Shown here one piece after another: positions 38,141-47,603 of a stretch of DNA of 64,000 nucleotides. The notes under the pieces were generated by a model that did not search any database, was not told where the DNA came from, and was given only the letters and a program-made list of their open reading frames with translations. The position numbers were made by a program, and so were the translations under genes. Each line of letters starts with the position of its first letter. Positions within the stretch are counted from its first letter, which is position 1. The stretch comes from Komagataeibacter nataicola (GTDB taxonomy: Bacteria > Pseudomonadota > Alphaproteobacteria > Acetobacterales > Acetobacteraceae), in contig NZ_NIRT01000007.1 in NCBI RefSeq assembly GCF_003207795.1, positions 1 through 64,000 of the forward strand, given 5' to 3'.

Positions 38141-40030
38141 TTACTGGAAAGGCAGGTAACGGAAATCGAAGAAGATCTCGCTCAGGCTGGTCGTGGGCGC
38201 GCCACCCATGCCGCCCCATGTGTGCACGCGCGAATAGGCCAGTTGCGTGCCCGCCTGCACCGTGCCGTACTGGCCATGAATGAAGCGGTACCATGCCCCG
38301 ATGGTGAACTCCTCCACCGAGCGAATATTGGCGGTGCACCCTCCACCCCCGGTGATGTCGGAGCCTTCGGTCATGCAGCCCGTATTGTCGGCATTGGGGT
38401 TGCCATAGCCATAGCTGCCGCCATCTTCATCAAAGTAGCTGCGGCCCGAGCGCTGCATGCCAAAATAGCCATACACATCGATCAGCTTGTTGGGGTGTGC
38501 GATCACGCCTGCCGTGGTCTGGACGCTCGACAGCAGGGCGGGCGCGCCATTGGCCCGCAGCGTGGCATCAGGCAGCAGCACCGAGCCGTAACGGCCGATG
38601 CCCTTGCCCGCCAGGCCTGCCAGCCGCACTTCCAGCCGGTGCGGAATGACCGGCAGGATCATCGAGCCACCCGCCCCCCAGGCGATGGCGGTATGGTTCT
38701 CGCCGACCCCGTTTATGACCGAACGGTCATGCGGGAAGTGGACCACGCCCTCGACCTCGTAATGACCCCATGAGGGGTCCCATGCCACCTTGCCGATGAT
38801 GTCGGGCGCGATCTCGTTGGAATAGTTGGTGGAGGCACTGCTCAGCCCCACGCCGTTCGAGCCGAGCTTGGCGTAGCCGCCATTGGCCAGACTGTATTCG
38901 CCATTGTCACCCGCGGCGGAAAAGCCGGTGGTGTCATAAATGGTGGCGGGGTTCTCGATCGACAGGCCGGTCCACAGGCGGTGCTTGAGGAAATCCTTGA
39001 CGATGCGCACCTGCCACTGCCGCGACCAGGTCTGGCCCGCGAGGATGGAGGATTCAATCGTTTCGGGAAGGCTTTCCTGACGGGGCACGATGCCCACGCG
39101 GTCAGGCGTGAGCATGGTCCAGGCCTGGCCGATGAGGAAATGCAGGTCCGCGCGCGAATCATCCAGCGTCAGGTAAGCCTGCCGCAGCCGGGGCACGTAG
39201 GAATTGCTCTCATAGGGGTTGGTGGTCTCGGCACTTGCGCCAAAATCGGTTTCCACAAAGCCTGCCACGGTCAGGTGCGGGTTGAGCTGCCCCCGCGCCA
39301 TGAGCGAGAAGCGCGAATACCGCGCATCGCCATTGAAGTTGGTGGTGTGGAAATTCGAGCTGTTGCGGAAGGGAATCGCGTTCCAGTAGTTGAAGATGCC
39401 CGATGAGACCTGACGGTTCTCGACCAGCGCCGCCGCATCGAAGAAGCCACCCAGAATGATCGCCACCGGGCCAAGATGGAACACCTTGCTGCCCAAGGCG
39501 CCCGCCGACTGCGCGCCCACCGTCTCGCGGTTATGCGGGCCGACATTGTTGTTGGCCATGTGCGAGATCAGGTCTTCCTCGCGGTGCGCCACCACGGATT
39601 CAACCGTGGGCTGGTCACCAAGCTCGGATGTAGGGTCGGAATAGCCACCGATATGAGGGCGGCCCACGCGCTCGCCGCCCGTTACCGCCGCCTGCTGCGT
39701 TGCATGGCCTTCCACCGGCACCCAGCCGCCGCGCACATGCCCGCCCGAGCCCGTAACCTCCAGCGGGTGGCCCGCACCACCCGCCCCGCCCGCGGCCGCC
39801 GTGCCGCCAAGGCGGGCGCGGTGCTGCGCAATCTGCTGGTGCATGGCGGCAAGTTCATTCTGCAGGGCCTGCTGCTGCTCCTGCAGGTGGGCCATCTGGC
39901 GTTCCATGATATCCAGCGATTCGGGGTCCTCATCACCCCATGCGGCAGCCACCGGCGCCAGAACGGAACACAGCATGAGCAGGCTGGCCAGACGGCTGGC
40001 GGACTTGCCGGAGAGGAACGGAATCTGCAT
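38141..40030 (-). CDS. Outer-membrane porin, DcaP-like, with periplasmic coiled coil
   Basis: 629 aa. A signal peptide (about 1-30, ending VAAAWG) is followed by a coiled-coil segment ERQMAHLQEQQQALQNELAA that runs to about residue 70, and then by a long beta-rich body ending RYLPFQ, with terminal F as in outer-membrane barrels. Features such as GFFDAAALVENRQ and RQAYLTLDDSRADLHFLIGQ fit the DcaP/OprP type in which an N-terminal coiled coil trimerises in the periplasm (family knowledge). Substrate unknown. The gene is single, followed by the 123-aa periplasmic gene. Confidence 0.75.
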   Translation of the reverse strand: MQIPFLSGKSASRLASLLMLCSVLAPVAAAWGDEDPESLDIMERQMAHLQEQQQALQNELAAMHQQIAQHRARLGGTAAAGGAGGAGHPLEVTGSGGHVRGGWVPVEGHATQQAAVTGGERVGRPHIGGYSDPTSELGDQPTVESVVAHREEDLISHMANNNVGPHNRETVGAQSAGALGSKVFHLGPVAIILGGFFDAAALVENRQVSSGIFNYWNAIPFRNSSNFHTTNFNGDARYSRFSLMARGQLNPHLTVAGFVETDFGASAETTNPYESNSYVPRLRQAYLTLDDSRADLHFLIGQAWTMLTPDRVGIVPRQESLPETIESSILAGQTWSRQWQVRIVKDFLKHRLWTGLSIENPATIYDTTGFSAAGDNGEYSLANGGYAKLGSNGVGLSSASTNYSNEIAPDIIGKVAWDPSWGHYEVEGVVHFPHDRSVINGVGENHTAIAWGAGGSMILPVIPHRLEVRLAGLAGKGIGRYGSVLLPDATLRANGAPALLSSVQTTAGVIAHPNKLIDVYGYFGMQRSGRSYFDEDGGSYGYGNPNADNTGCMTEGSDITGGGGCTANIRSVEEFTIGAWYRFIHGQYGTVQAGTQLAYSRVHTWGGMGGAPTTSLSEIFFDFRYLPFQ

Positions 40031-40192
40031 GTATCGCCAGAAGGCTCCAGAACAGGTTTAAGACAGGATGTGACAAAACATGTCCGGCAGGCCGGGTAAA
40101 TGATAATTTGTTTTAATAAGACGTGATCTGCCGCGCCGTGCCGTTTGTGTCACGCGCATCATGGCGGAATACGGTGGCCCGGACAGCCAATG

Positions 40193-40837
40193 TTACAAAA
40201 TGTCAGGACGGCGGGCCGTCAGCGCCATGACCGCATCCTTCCAGAACATGTCCTCCGGCGCGGGGGTGACGCTGCCGGTATCCACCGGGCCAAAGCCCGC
40301 GCGCTGCAACAGCACGCCGAGCATGCGCCCCCGGTCATCGGGCTCGAGCGCCTGCCACAGCGCCGTGGCCTTCTGCGGTATGAAGCGCGCGCCATATGTA
40401 ATGATGATCAGGCCACCGGGTTGCAGTACGCGGGCCACTTCACGCAGCACCTGCACCGGCTGGCGCAGATAGGGCACGACATCGCACAGAAGGGCTGCGT
40501 CCATGCTTTCATCGGCAAGGGGCAGGTCGGGTGTTTCGTTGATGTCCTCCACCACGCGGTCGGTCAGGCGGGTATTGCTGTCGAGCGCCTGCGCGTTCAC
40601 GCCGATGCCGATCACGCTGTCGAATTCCATGTCAGGCGGCAGGTGGCTGTCGGGGCCTGCCATCAGGTCGAGGATGTTGCCATCCTCGGGCAGGAGCGTG
40701 CGATAAAGCGCCATGATGGCTGTCTGCGCGCCCTGGTCAAGCAGGGGGCCGGCGGGGCGGCGCGAATAGAACAGCGTATCGGACTCAGCCGAGGCGACGG
40801 TGAAGGAATGCGGGTGGAACCCGTGCAGGTCGTTCAT
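40193..40837 (-). CDS. Class I SAM-dependent methyltransferase
   Basis: 214 aa. SAM-binding motif I is DGNILDLMAGPDSHLP, with DEMDAALL-type motif (DESMDAALLCDVVPYLRQP) and the post-motif VLREVARVLQPGGLIIITYG. The ATG at 40837 directly precedes the N-terminal conserved region. Substrate cannot be inferred. It is divergent from gloA. Confidence 0.8.
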   Translation of the reverse strand: MNDLHGFHPHSFTVASAESDTLFYSRRPAGPLLDQGAQTAIMALYRTLLPEDGNILDLMAGPDSHLPPDMEFDSVIGIGVNAQALDSNTRLTDRVVEDINETPDLPLADESMDAALLCDVVPYLRQPVQVLREVARVLQPGGLIIITYGARFIPQKATALWQALEPDDRGRMLGVLLQRAGFGPVDTGSVTPAPEDMFWKDAVMALTARRPDIL

Positions 40838-40923
40838 GAATATGCCAGACAGTGCAGGTGCAACAATGCGATACGGGGTGGGCGTATCACGCCCCATGCC
40901 GTGGAGAACAGGAGAAAAGCCGA

Positions 40924-41325
40924 ATGGCCCGTATGATCCATTCCATGATCCGCGTGCTTGATGAAGCCGCGAGCCTCGCCTTCTATGAAACCGCCTTTGG
41001 CCTGAAAGTGGCCGACCGGCTTGTTTTTGATACCTTCAGCCTTATCTACCTGTCGAATGATGAACAGACATTCGAGCTGGAACTGACCGTAAACCACGGC
41101 CGCACAAAGCCTTATGACCTTGGCGATGGTTATGGGCACCTCGCCGTATCGGTAGCGGATGTCGATGCCGAGCATGCCCGGCTGACCAAAGCCGGCCTTG
41201 CGCCGCTGGCGGTGAAGGACATGGCGTGTGGCGAGCGGTTTGTAGGAAGGTTCTTCTTCATAACCGACCCCGATGGCTACAAGATTGAAGTGTTGCAGCG
41301 CGGAAAGCCGGGGCGTTTTATCTGA
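40924..41325 (+). CDS. gloA: Lactoylglutathione lyase (glyoxalase I)
   Basis: 133 aa VOC-fold enzyme that converts the methylglyoxal-glutathione hemithioacetal to S-lactoylglutathione. All four metal ligands of GloA are in place: His in MIHSMIRV, Glu in FELELT, His in GYGHLAVSV and Glu in YKIEVLQR. It lies 76 nt upstream of dapF on the same strand and may share its transcript. The start at 40924 gives the family's usual length. Confidence 0.9.
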   Translation: MARMIHSMIRVLDEAASLAFYETAFGLKVADRLVFDTFSLIYLSNDEQTFELELTVNHGRTKPYDLGDGYGHLAVSVADVDAEHARLTKAGLAPLAVKDMACGERFVGRFFFITDPDGYKIEVLQRGKPGRFI

Positions 41326-41401
41326 TCGGGCTTGCAAGCAGGCGCGGGCGGTGCCATCCCGCTCGCATAAAGGGGTGGCGAACCGCTATACAGGACGGAT
41401 G

Positions 41402-42223
41402 ATGACCGGTTTTTTGAAAATGCACGGGCTGGGCAATGATTTTGTGGTGGTGGATGAGCGCGTGCAGCGCCATGACCTCACGCCTGCCCGCATTGCCGCC
41501 CTGTCCGACCGGCATACCGGCATTGGCTGCGACCAGTTCGTGATCCTGCGCCCGGCCTGTGCTGAAGGCGCGGATGTGTTCGTACGCTTTTTCAATGCCG
41601 ATGGCTCGGAATCCGGCGCCTGCGGTAATGCCTCGCGCTGTGTGGCCGACCTTGTGGCGCGTGAGGCCGGGCACACGCATGTGGGGCTACAGACCCGCGC
41701 GGGCGTGCTGGCCGCCACCATCGTACGCCCCGGCACGGTCACGGTGGATATGGGCGTGCCCGCACAGGACTGGCAGGACGTGCCGCTGGCCGAGGCCATG
41801 GATACGCTGCACCTGCCCATTGCGGGCGATCCGGCGGCAGTGTCGATGGGCAACCCGCATGCGACCTTCTTCCTGCCCGTGCCCGATGCGATGGACCCGT
41901 GCGTGGCGGGGCCGGAACTTGAGCATCATCCGCTCTTTCCCCAGCGTGCCAATATCGGCTTTGCCCATGTTACATCCCCTGACGCCATGCGCCTGCGCGT
42001 GTGGGAGCGCGGCAGCGGGCTGACGCGGGCCTGTGGCTCGGGCGCGTGCGCCGCCGTGGTCAACGCCATACGGCGCGGGCTGGTCGGGCGCAGCTGCACG
42101 GTGGCGATGGATGGTGGCGAACTCGGCATTACGTGGCGCGAGGCGGATGGCCACGTACTCATGACCGGCCCGGCCGTGACCAGCTTTACGGGCCACTTCA
42201 ACCCTGAAGACTATCCACGATGA
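41402..42223 (+). CDS. dapF: Diaminopimelate epimerase
   Basis: 273 aa epimerase converting LL- to meso-diaminopimelate for lysine and peptidoglycan. The two catalytic cysteines are present, in SGACGNASRC and in TRACGSGACAAVV. LKMHGLGNDFVVVDER marks the N-terminus. Two adjacent ATGs (41399, 41402) are possible; AGGA sits 6 nt before the second. The stop overlaps mtaB by 4 nt. Confidence 0.96.
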   Translation: MTGFLKMHGLGNDFVVVDERVQRHDLTPARIAALSDRHTGIGCDQFVILRPACAEGADVFVRFFNADGSESGACGNASRCVADLVAREAGHTHVGLQTRAGVLAATIVRPGTVTVDMGVPAQDWQDVPLAEAMDTLHLPIAGDPAAVSMGNPHATFFLPVPDAMDPCVAGPELEHHPLFPQRANIGFAHVTSPDAMRLRVWERGSGLTRACGSGACAAVVNAIRRGLVGRSCTVAMDGGELGITWREADGHVLMTGPAVTSFTGHFNPEDYPR

Positions 42224-43467
42224 CAAAGCCCGAGATCCTTACCTTCGGCTGCCGCCTCAATACCTATGAGAGCGAGGTGATGCGCAACCACGCAGCCGGG
42301 CTGGACAATGTGGTGATCGTGAACACCTGCGCCGTCACCGGCGAGGCCGAGCGCCAGGCGCGGCAGGCCGTGCGCCGCGCCCACCGCGAGCGGCCCGATG
42401 CCCGCATTGTCGTGACCGGCTGCGCCGCCCAGATCGACCCCGAACGCTGGGCCGCGCTGCCCGGCGTGACCCGCGTGCTGGGCAACCGCGAAAAGCTCGA
42501 GGCCACAAGCTGGAGCGAGATGGCGCTGGGCGAAGGTCATGCCGTGTCCGACATCATGGCCGCGCGTGAAACGGCCCCGCATCTGGTGACCGAATTCGCC
42601 GGGCGCACCCGCGCGTTTGTCGAGGTGCAGCAGGGGTGCGACCACCGCTGCACCTTCTGCATCATTCCCTTTGGCCGTGGGCCATCGCGCTCGGTGCCGG
42701 TGGGGGCCGTGGTGGAGCAGGTGCGCGCACTGGTGCATTCCGGTTACCGCGAGGTGGTGCTGACCGGGGTGGACATTACCTCATGGGGGCACGACCTGCC
42801 GGGCAGGCCGCTGCTGGGGCAGTTGTGCCGCAGGCTGCTCGCCCTCGTGCCCGAGCTCGAGCGGCTGCGCCTCTCCTCGGTCGATCCCGTCGAGATTGAC
42901 GAGGATATCTGGAAGTTGCTCGCAACCGAGCCGCGCTTCATGCCTTACCTGCACCTGTCATTGCAGGCGGGGAGCGACATCATCCTCAAGCGCATGAAGC
43001 GCCGCCACCTCACGGCCGATGCCGCAGCCGTCGTGGCGCGGGCGCGGGCGCTGCGCTCCGATATCGGCATCGGAGCGGACATCATCGCCGGGTTCCCGAC
43101 CGAGGATGACGCGCTGTTTGAACAGACACTCGAATTCGTGCGGGCCAACGCCCTGCCCTACCTGCATGTATTCCCTTATAGTGAGCGACCCGGCACGCCT
43201 GCGGCGCGCATGCCCGCCATTGCGGTGCCCGAGCGCAAGGCGCGCGCGGCACGCCTGCGCGCGGCGGGAGCGCAGGCGGCGCGCGACTTTCATGAACGCC
43301 TGCGCGGGCGCACCCTGCGCGTGCTGATGGAAACCGACATGGCGGGACATTCGGAAGAGTTCGCGCCCGTGCGGCTGGTGGATGGTGCTGTGTCGGGTGC
43401 GGGGCGGATCGAGACGGTGCGCCCCGTGGCGGTGGACGATAACGGACTGGTGGCGGAAATTCTCTGA
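42220..43467 (+). CDS. mtaB: tRNA t6A37 methylthiotransferase MtaB (MiaB family)
   Basis: 415 aa radical-SAM enzyme that adds a methylthio group to t6A37 of tRNAs. The N-terminal UPF0004 domain has cysteines in TFGCRLN, VNTCAV and VTGCAAQ that bind one cluster. The radical SAM cluster motif is CDHRCTFC. HLSLQAGSDIILKRMKRRH and GADIIAGFPTEDD are family marks, and a C-terminal TRAM-like region follows. The N-terminal length and LNTYESEVM fit MtaB better than MiaB or RimO. It overlaps dapF by 4 nt; ftsY starts 1 nt after its stop. Confidence 0.92.
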   Translation: MTKPEILTFGCRLNTYESEVMRNHAAGLDNVVIVNTCAVTGEAERQARQAVRRAHRERPDARIVVTGCAAQIDPERWAALPGVTRVLGNREKLEATSWSEMALGEGHAVSDIMAARETAPHLVTEFAGRTRAFVEVQQGCDHRCTFCIIPFGRGPSRSVPVGAVVEQVRALVHSGYREVVLTGVDITSWGHDLPGRPLLGQLCRRLLALVPELERLRLSSVDPVEIDEDIWKLLATEPRFMPYLHLSLQAGSDIILKRMKRRHLTADAAAVVARARALRSDIGIGADIIAGFPTEDDALFEQTLEFVRANALPYLHVFPYSERPGTPAARMPAIAVPERKARAARLRAAGAQAARDFHERLRGRTLRVLMETDMAGHSEEFAPVRLVDGAVSGAGRIETVRPVAVDDNGLVAEIL

Positions 43468-43468
43468 T

Positions 43469-44467
43469 ATGGCTCTTGGCTTCTTCTCACGTCTCAAGGC
43501 GGGGCTTTCGCGCTCCACGCAGAAACTCAGCGGCGGGCTGACCGCCGTCTTTACCCGGCGCAAGCTTGATGACCAGGCGCTCGAGGACCTGGAAGACCTG
43601 CTGATCTCCGCTGATCTTGGCCCCAGCGTTGCGGGCAAGGTGATTGAATCCTTCCGTCGCTCCAAATTCGGCAAGGAAGTGACCGATGAGGAGGTGCGTC
43701 AGGCCCTGGCAGAGGAAATCGCCAACATCCTCCAGCCCGTCGCCATTCCGTTCGAGCCTGACCCGAAGCACAGGCCGCATGTGGTGCTGGTGGTGGGCGT
43801 AAACGGCACCGGCAAGACCACCACCATTGGCAAGATGGCCCGCTATTATGGCGAGCAGGGCAAGAAGGTGATGATGGTGGCGGGTGATACCTTCCGCGCC
43901 GCCGCCGTCGAGCAGCTTCAGGTCTGGGGCGAGCGCACCGGCGTGCCGGTCATTGCGGGCAAGCCCAATGCCGATGCGGCAGGCCTTGCGTTCGAGGCGC
44001 TGAAGCGCGCCACGGCGGAAGGGGCCGACCTGCTTCTGGTCGACACCGCAGGCCGCCTGCACAACAAGAGCGCACTGATGGAGGAGCTGGCCAAGATCAT
44101 CCGCGTCATGCGCAAGTTTGATGAAACCGCTCCCCATTCGGTGCTGCTGGTGCTCGATGCCACCACCGGACAGAACGCGGTGGAGCAGGTGCGGGTGTTC
44201 AAGGAACTGGTCAACGTGACCGGCCTTGTGGTGACCAAGCTCGATGGCTCGGCGCGTGGCGGCATTGTGGTGGCGCTGGCCGATGCGTTCGGCCTGCCGG
44301 TGCATCTGGTGGGTGTGGGCGAGCAGGCCGAGGATCTGCGCCCCTTCTCCGCCGAGGCCTTTGCCAGGGGGCTGGTGGGTGATTCCATCAAGGTGGTTGA
44401 ACGTGACGATGCCCCCGCCACTGAAACGGATGAGACACCCGAAGCAGGCCCGCCTCCGGCGCAGTAA
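43469..44467 (+). CDS. ftsY: Signal recognition particle receptor FtsY
   Basis: 332 aa SRP GTPase that docks ribosome-nascent chains at the membrane. The N-domain begins FFSRLKAGLSRSTQKLSGGL; the acidic A domain is short, as is common in Alphaproteobacteria. G motifs: GVNGTGKTTTIGKMA (G1), DTFRAAAVEQL, DTAGRLHNK (G3), TKLDGSARGG (G4) and GVGEQAEDLRPF. Last gene of the gloA-dapF-mtaB-ftsY run. Confidence 0.96.
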   Translation: MALGFFSRLKAGLSRSTQKLSGGLTAVFTRRKLDDQALEDLEDLLISADLGPSVAGKVIESFRRSKFGKEVTDEEVRQALAEEIANILQPVAIPFEPDPKHRPHVVLVVGVNGTGKTTTIGKMARYYGEQGKKVMMVAGDTFRAAAVEQLQVWGERTGVPVIAGKPNADAAGLAFEALKRATAEGADLLLVDTAGRLHNKSALMEELAKIIRVMRKFDETAPHSVLLVLDATTGQNAVEQVRVFKELVNVTGLVVTKLDGSARGGIVVALADAFGLPVHLVGVGEQAEDLRPFSAEAFARGLVGDSIKVVERDDAPATETDETPEAGPPPAQ

Positions 44468-44965
44468 GAAATTTTTTGAAAACAAATCTTTGGTAAAAAA
44501 ATAAGAAAAGTTTTGAGGTGTCGCCTTTTTTAAAGGCGACACCTTCCGAAGCATTTTGAAAAAATCTTCACCAAAAACATCTTCATGGTTGAAGTTTATT
44601 TTCAATAATGCGCACTACACTTCAATAAAAACCATTATCTATTTTCAATACCATGCGCTGACATGAGTGATATATTTTTGGTTTATGCCATTTCCCCAAA
44701 AATACTTCTGTTGGCTCATGGCCTGTTTTGCAGAACAGGCTTCTCCTGATGGCGGGTTCAGGCGTGTTTGATGGGCAGAAATTTATTAAAAATTGGGTTA
44801 CATGAACTTTTATTAATAATTTTATTTTAAATAGCAGTAATTTTACATCAATTCACACTTGATTTATTAAATATGTGCGAAATATTACAAATTAATTAGA
44901 TTTTATAGTTTGAAGTCAATTGTGAAAATAATGCAATTGTCGGGAAATTCTGGAACGGATTCCTC
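44468..44965. other. Long AT-rich intergenic region between ftsY and the OprB-type porin
   Basis: 498 nt without a supportable gene. The first part holds repeat copy G. From about 44770 to 44950 the sequence is strikingly A/T-rich against a GC-rich background, with many short runs of A and T. It presumably contains the porin promoter, but I cannot pick out a confident -35/-10 pair. Confidence 0.7.
44506..44580. repeat. Composite intergenic repeat, copy G
   Basis: AAAAGTTTTG leads into a 10-bp hairpin AGGTGTCGCC (44516-44525) / GGCGACACCT (44535-44544). A GAAGCATTTTGAAAAAATCTTC hairpin and right arm ACCAAAAACAT follow. It lies 39 nt after the ftsY stop. Confidence 0.8.
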
Positions 44966-46402
44966 GTGAAGCAAATACTGACATCTATTGCTTTGATTTT
45001 CATGGTCGTGATCTGCATCGATGACGCATTTGCCCAGAGTGAAACCTCCAAATCCCTGCCCGTCGAGCTTGAACCCTATGCCGCCCATGCCTTTCCGCTT
45101 GAAGGGTGGGGCAACGCCGTGGTCGACCCGCAGGTGCCCACCCTGCACGGCGCGCCGCATCTGCTTGGCCAGTGGTTTGGCGCCCGCCGGTGGCTGAACA
45201 GGCATGGCCTGTACCTCAACTTCGCAATCAATGAGGAATTCATGGGCAACGTACGCGGCGGGCGCACGCGATCCGACGTACTGGCAGGCCAGGTGGCGGG
45301 CGAACTCGATATTGACTGGCAGCGGCTTGCGCATGTCAGCGGGTTATGGACGCACATGCTCGTCATCAACGGCCATGGACGCAACTTTGGCTACAACCTT
45401 GGTGATTCGGTCACCAACCCCGAGCAGATCTATGGCGGGCGCGGTAATGTCGTGGCGCACCTGGTGGCGATGTATGCCGAAAAGACATTCCTGCACAAAC
45501 GCATCGTTGTTTCCGCCGGTGATATTCCGACCGGCAGCTTCTTTGCCTATGATTACGTAGCCTGTTCTTTCATGAACGTATCCGTGTGCAGCAACTTTGC
45601 ACCGGGCAAATACGTGCCGGGCGGGCGTGACTGGCCCTCGGGCAATCTGGGCGGGGTGCTGCGCATCTTTCCGGCCAAGAAGGTCTATATCATGGGAGGT
45701 ATCTTCATGGTGTCGCCCCATGCCTTTAACGGCGGCATTTCAGGCTGGGCGCTGGCCCAGAGCGGGATGGGCAAGGTGACCTCGCAGGTGGAAGTGGGCT
45801 GGATGCCATGGTTTGGCAAGCATTCCCTGCGCGGCAACTACAAGCTTGGCGCGTGGTACGATAACTCGCGCTATCCTAACCTTTATTCCGATATTCATGG
45901 CAACTCTTTCCAGCTCACGGGCCAGCCGCGCCGGTATGAAGCGGGCATGAGCACGGCGTGGTTCATGTTCGACCAGATGCTGGTGCGCAATGGCCCCGGC
46001 GTTGCGGAGGGGCTGGTGGCGGTGGGTGGCGCGGGCTACTCGCAGGGCAATATCGTGGCCATGCGTGACCATGAATGGATTGGCCTTGTTGAATCAGGCT
46101 CGCCCTGGCACCGCAGGCAGGACCAGATCGGGGCCATGTTCCAGCATATGGACATGAGCAGCACGCTGTCGCTGCAGCAGGAATCCTCGCGCGCGCTCGG
46201 CCTGCCCTACCTGAGCAACCAGTGGGGGCCGGTATGGGGCGTGCAGCACTGGGAAAACGTATACGAAGCATTTTACAGCACGCACGTGCTGCGCAATTCC
46301 ACCACGATGCAGTTTGACTTCCAGTATCTGCAACACCCTGGTGCGACGACCACTTTCCACGATGCTGCGGTGCTGGGCATTCAGTTGACGGCCAACCTGT
46401 AA
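44966..46402 (+). CDS. Carbohydrate-selective porin, OprB family
   Basis: 478 aa. The start is GTG. The signal peptide LTSIALIFMVVICIDDAFA is followed by FPLEGWG, LGQWFGARRWLNRHGLYLNF, SGLWTHMLVINGHGRNFGYN and a series of beta strands ending LGIQLTANL. OprB-type proteins form outer-membrane channels for sugars, and such porins are abundant in acetic acid bacteria (family knowledge). The AT-rich upstream region suggests separate control from ftsY. Substrate is not deducible. Confidence 0.85.
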   Translation: MKQILTSIALIFMVVICIDDAFAQSETSKSLPVELEPYAAHAFPLEGWGNAVVDPQVPTLHGAPHLLGQWFGARRWLNRHGLYLNFAINEEFMGNVRGGRTRSDVLAGQVAGELDIDWQRLAHVSGLWTHMLVINGHGRNFGYNLGDSVTNPEQIYGGRGNVVAHLVAMYAEKTFLHKRIVVSAGDIPTGSFFAYDYVACSFMNVSVCSNFAPGKYVPGGRDWPSGNLGGVLRIFPAKKVYIMGGIFMVSPHAFNGGISGWALAQSGMGKVTSQVEVGWMPWFGKHSLRGNYKLGAWYDNSRYPNLYSDIHGNSFQLTGQPRRYEAGMSTAWFMFDQMLVRNGPGVAEGLVAVGGAGYSQGNIVAMRDHEWIGLVESGSPWHRRQDQIGAMFQHMDMSSTLSLQQESSRALGLPYLSNQWGPVWGVQHWENVYEAFYSTHVLRNSTTMQFDFQYLQHPGATTTFHDAAVLGIQLTANL

Positions 46403-46468
46403 AGCCGTGTGGGACAGACGGTGCAACGGGCACAGCCTGATGATCCATTAACCATCCGCAACATTTTT

Positions 46469-46774
46469 TTATTTTTGTTTCGTGTCAAACAATAGAAACC
46501 TTGAAATGAATTCCTTATAGCGGACAGACAGGATACGCCTCATGTCAGACACCCAAGCGGCTGTGGCCATTGCCCGAAAGCCGACATTATCAAGCGAACC
46601 GCGATAGACAAATTTTGGGACAAAGCGGCCGATCGGGCTGGGCAGCTCGAACGTCCGGTCGTTCCAGAACCTGACGTTCGCCAGCGTAGCCCTCTCGTAT
46701 TCCTGAAGGAGCAGGTTTGGCCGTTTGAAGTCTGGCAGGTTTCGGGATGGCGACAGAGAATAGCGGTCGTTCAT
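46469..46774 (-). CDS. Hypothetical protein, 101 aa
   Basis: I do not recognise it. The ATG at 46774 overlaps the stop of the preceding small membrane gene by 4 nt (ATGA), supporting a coupled pair. The product is basic and soluble, with LLLQEYERATLANVRFWNDR and SVRYKEFISRFLLFDTKQK at the C-terminus. Base composition is less GC-rich than the neighbours. It lies convergent to the porin gene. Confidence 0.4.
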   Translation of the reverse strand: MNDRYSLSPSRNLPDFKRPNLLLQEYERATLANVRFWNDRTFELPSPIGRFVPKFVYRGSLDNVGFRAMATAAWVSDMRRILSVRYKEFISRFLLFDTKQK

Positions 46775-47022
46775 CGGCGGGCCGAGTAGCATCTTGCGAC
46801 AGCCATAATGATGAGCGCCGCCAACAGTATGACCCAGGAGCGGACGCTCAGACTGTCCTGCCTGTTCCTTAGAATTAGCCGCTTGTTCACGTCCTCTCTT
46901 ACTTCCGCGCAAGAGCTTGAGCTGAGACCTTTCGTCGGACAACACGATGCTCGCTCCGCCGACCCGCCTTTACTGTTCAACGCAACTGAGGTAGCCTGTC
47001 CGCATGCTATTGGAAATGGCAC
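46771..47022 (-). CDS. Small single-pass membrane protein, hypothetical
   Basis: Reading frame of 83 aa with one C-terminal hydrophobic segment (SWVILLAALIIMAVA). The start is uncertain: an ATG at 47022 would overlap the divergent HEPN-like gene, whereas a GTG at 46890 would give a 39-aa protein. The stop overlaps the next gene's start by 4 nt. No family recognised. Confidence 0.3.
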   Translation of the reverse strand: MPFPIACGQATSVALNSKGGSAERASCCPTKGLSSSSCAEVREDVNKRLILRNRQDSLSVRSWVILLAALIIMAVARCYSARR

Positions 47023-47603
47023 CCTATGACAGGCAGACGGTCACCAAGCTTGTTGCGTCGGCTTCCGACATAGGATTTGCTCGGGACGCAGCGGAGCATC
47101 TCCTCAAAAAGAAGTGGTACAATCGAATGCCTTGGAGCCGGGGCAAGGTCTACTTTCATCAATCGGCTTATGTGACCACACTCGTGGTTTCATATGGCCG
47201 CGTGTTCGAAGTCGGGAAGCGCGGCTATAATTTCCCCAATAAGCTCCTGCGATATGAGGCCGACGAAAAGGTCCTTCATACCAAGCTATTGAGCCTTCGC
47301 AACAAGGTTCATGCCCACTCGGATCTGGATCGATGGTCCGTTAGGCCTTGGCACGCCGATGGGTTCAGCACCGAGATCGTGGGCCAACCTTTCCACGTGA
47401 TTGAGGAAGCCGACATCCGCCTTTTCCTTGCCATGACATCAAAGCTCCTGACGCGAATCAGTGTCAGGCATGAGGAGATCGTTGCTCCCTACCGAGCCGC
47501 TACGCCGCCACCCCGCACCACATTGACTTCGCTTAGCTGGAAGCCGCGCTGGCGCAGCTCGAGGTCGGGGAACCGCTCTTCATCCGCTAGGGAGGGTTTT
47601 TGA
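47004..47603 (+). CDS. HEPN-like domain protein (AbiU2-type?) with aberrant C-terminus
   Basis: 199 aa (or 195 from ATG 47016). A helical body contains LHTKLLSLRNKVHAHSDLD, which resembles the R-x(4-6)-H ribonuclease motif of HEPN/AbiU2 domains often found in toxin and abortive-infection genes. A final helix follows (IEEADIRLFLAMTSKLL). From about residue 165 the sequence turns into a low-complexity Arg/Ser/Pro tail. There the opposite strand instead reads a plausible coding fragment, so the true 3' end has probably been lost. Family assignment rests on one short motif. Confidence 0.45.
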   Translation: MLLEMAPYDRQTVTKLVASASDIGFARDAAEHLLKKKWYNRMPWSRGKVYFHQSAYVTTLVVSYGRVFEVGKRGYNFPNKLLRYEADEKVLHTKLLSLRNKVHAHSDLDRWSVRPWHADGFSTEIVGQPFHVIEEADIRLFLAMTSKLLTRISVRHEEIVAPYRAATPPPRTTLTSLSWKPRWRSSRSGNRSSSAREGF

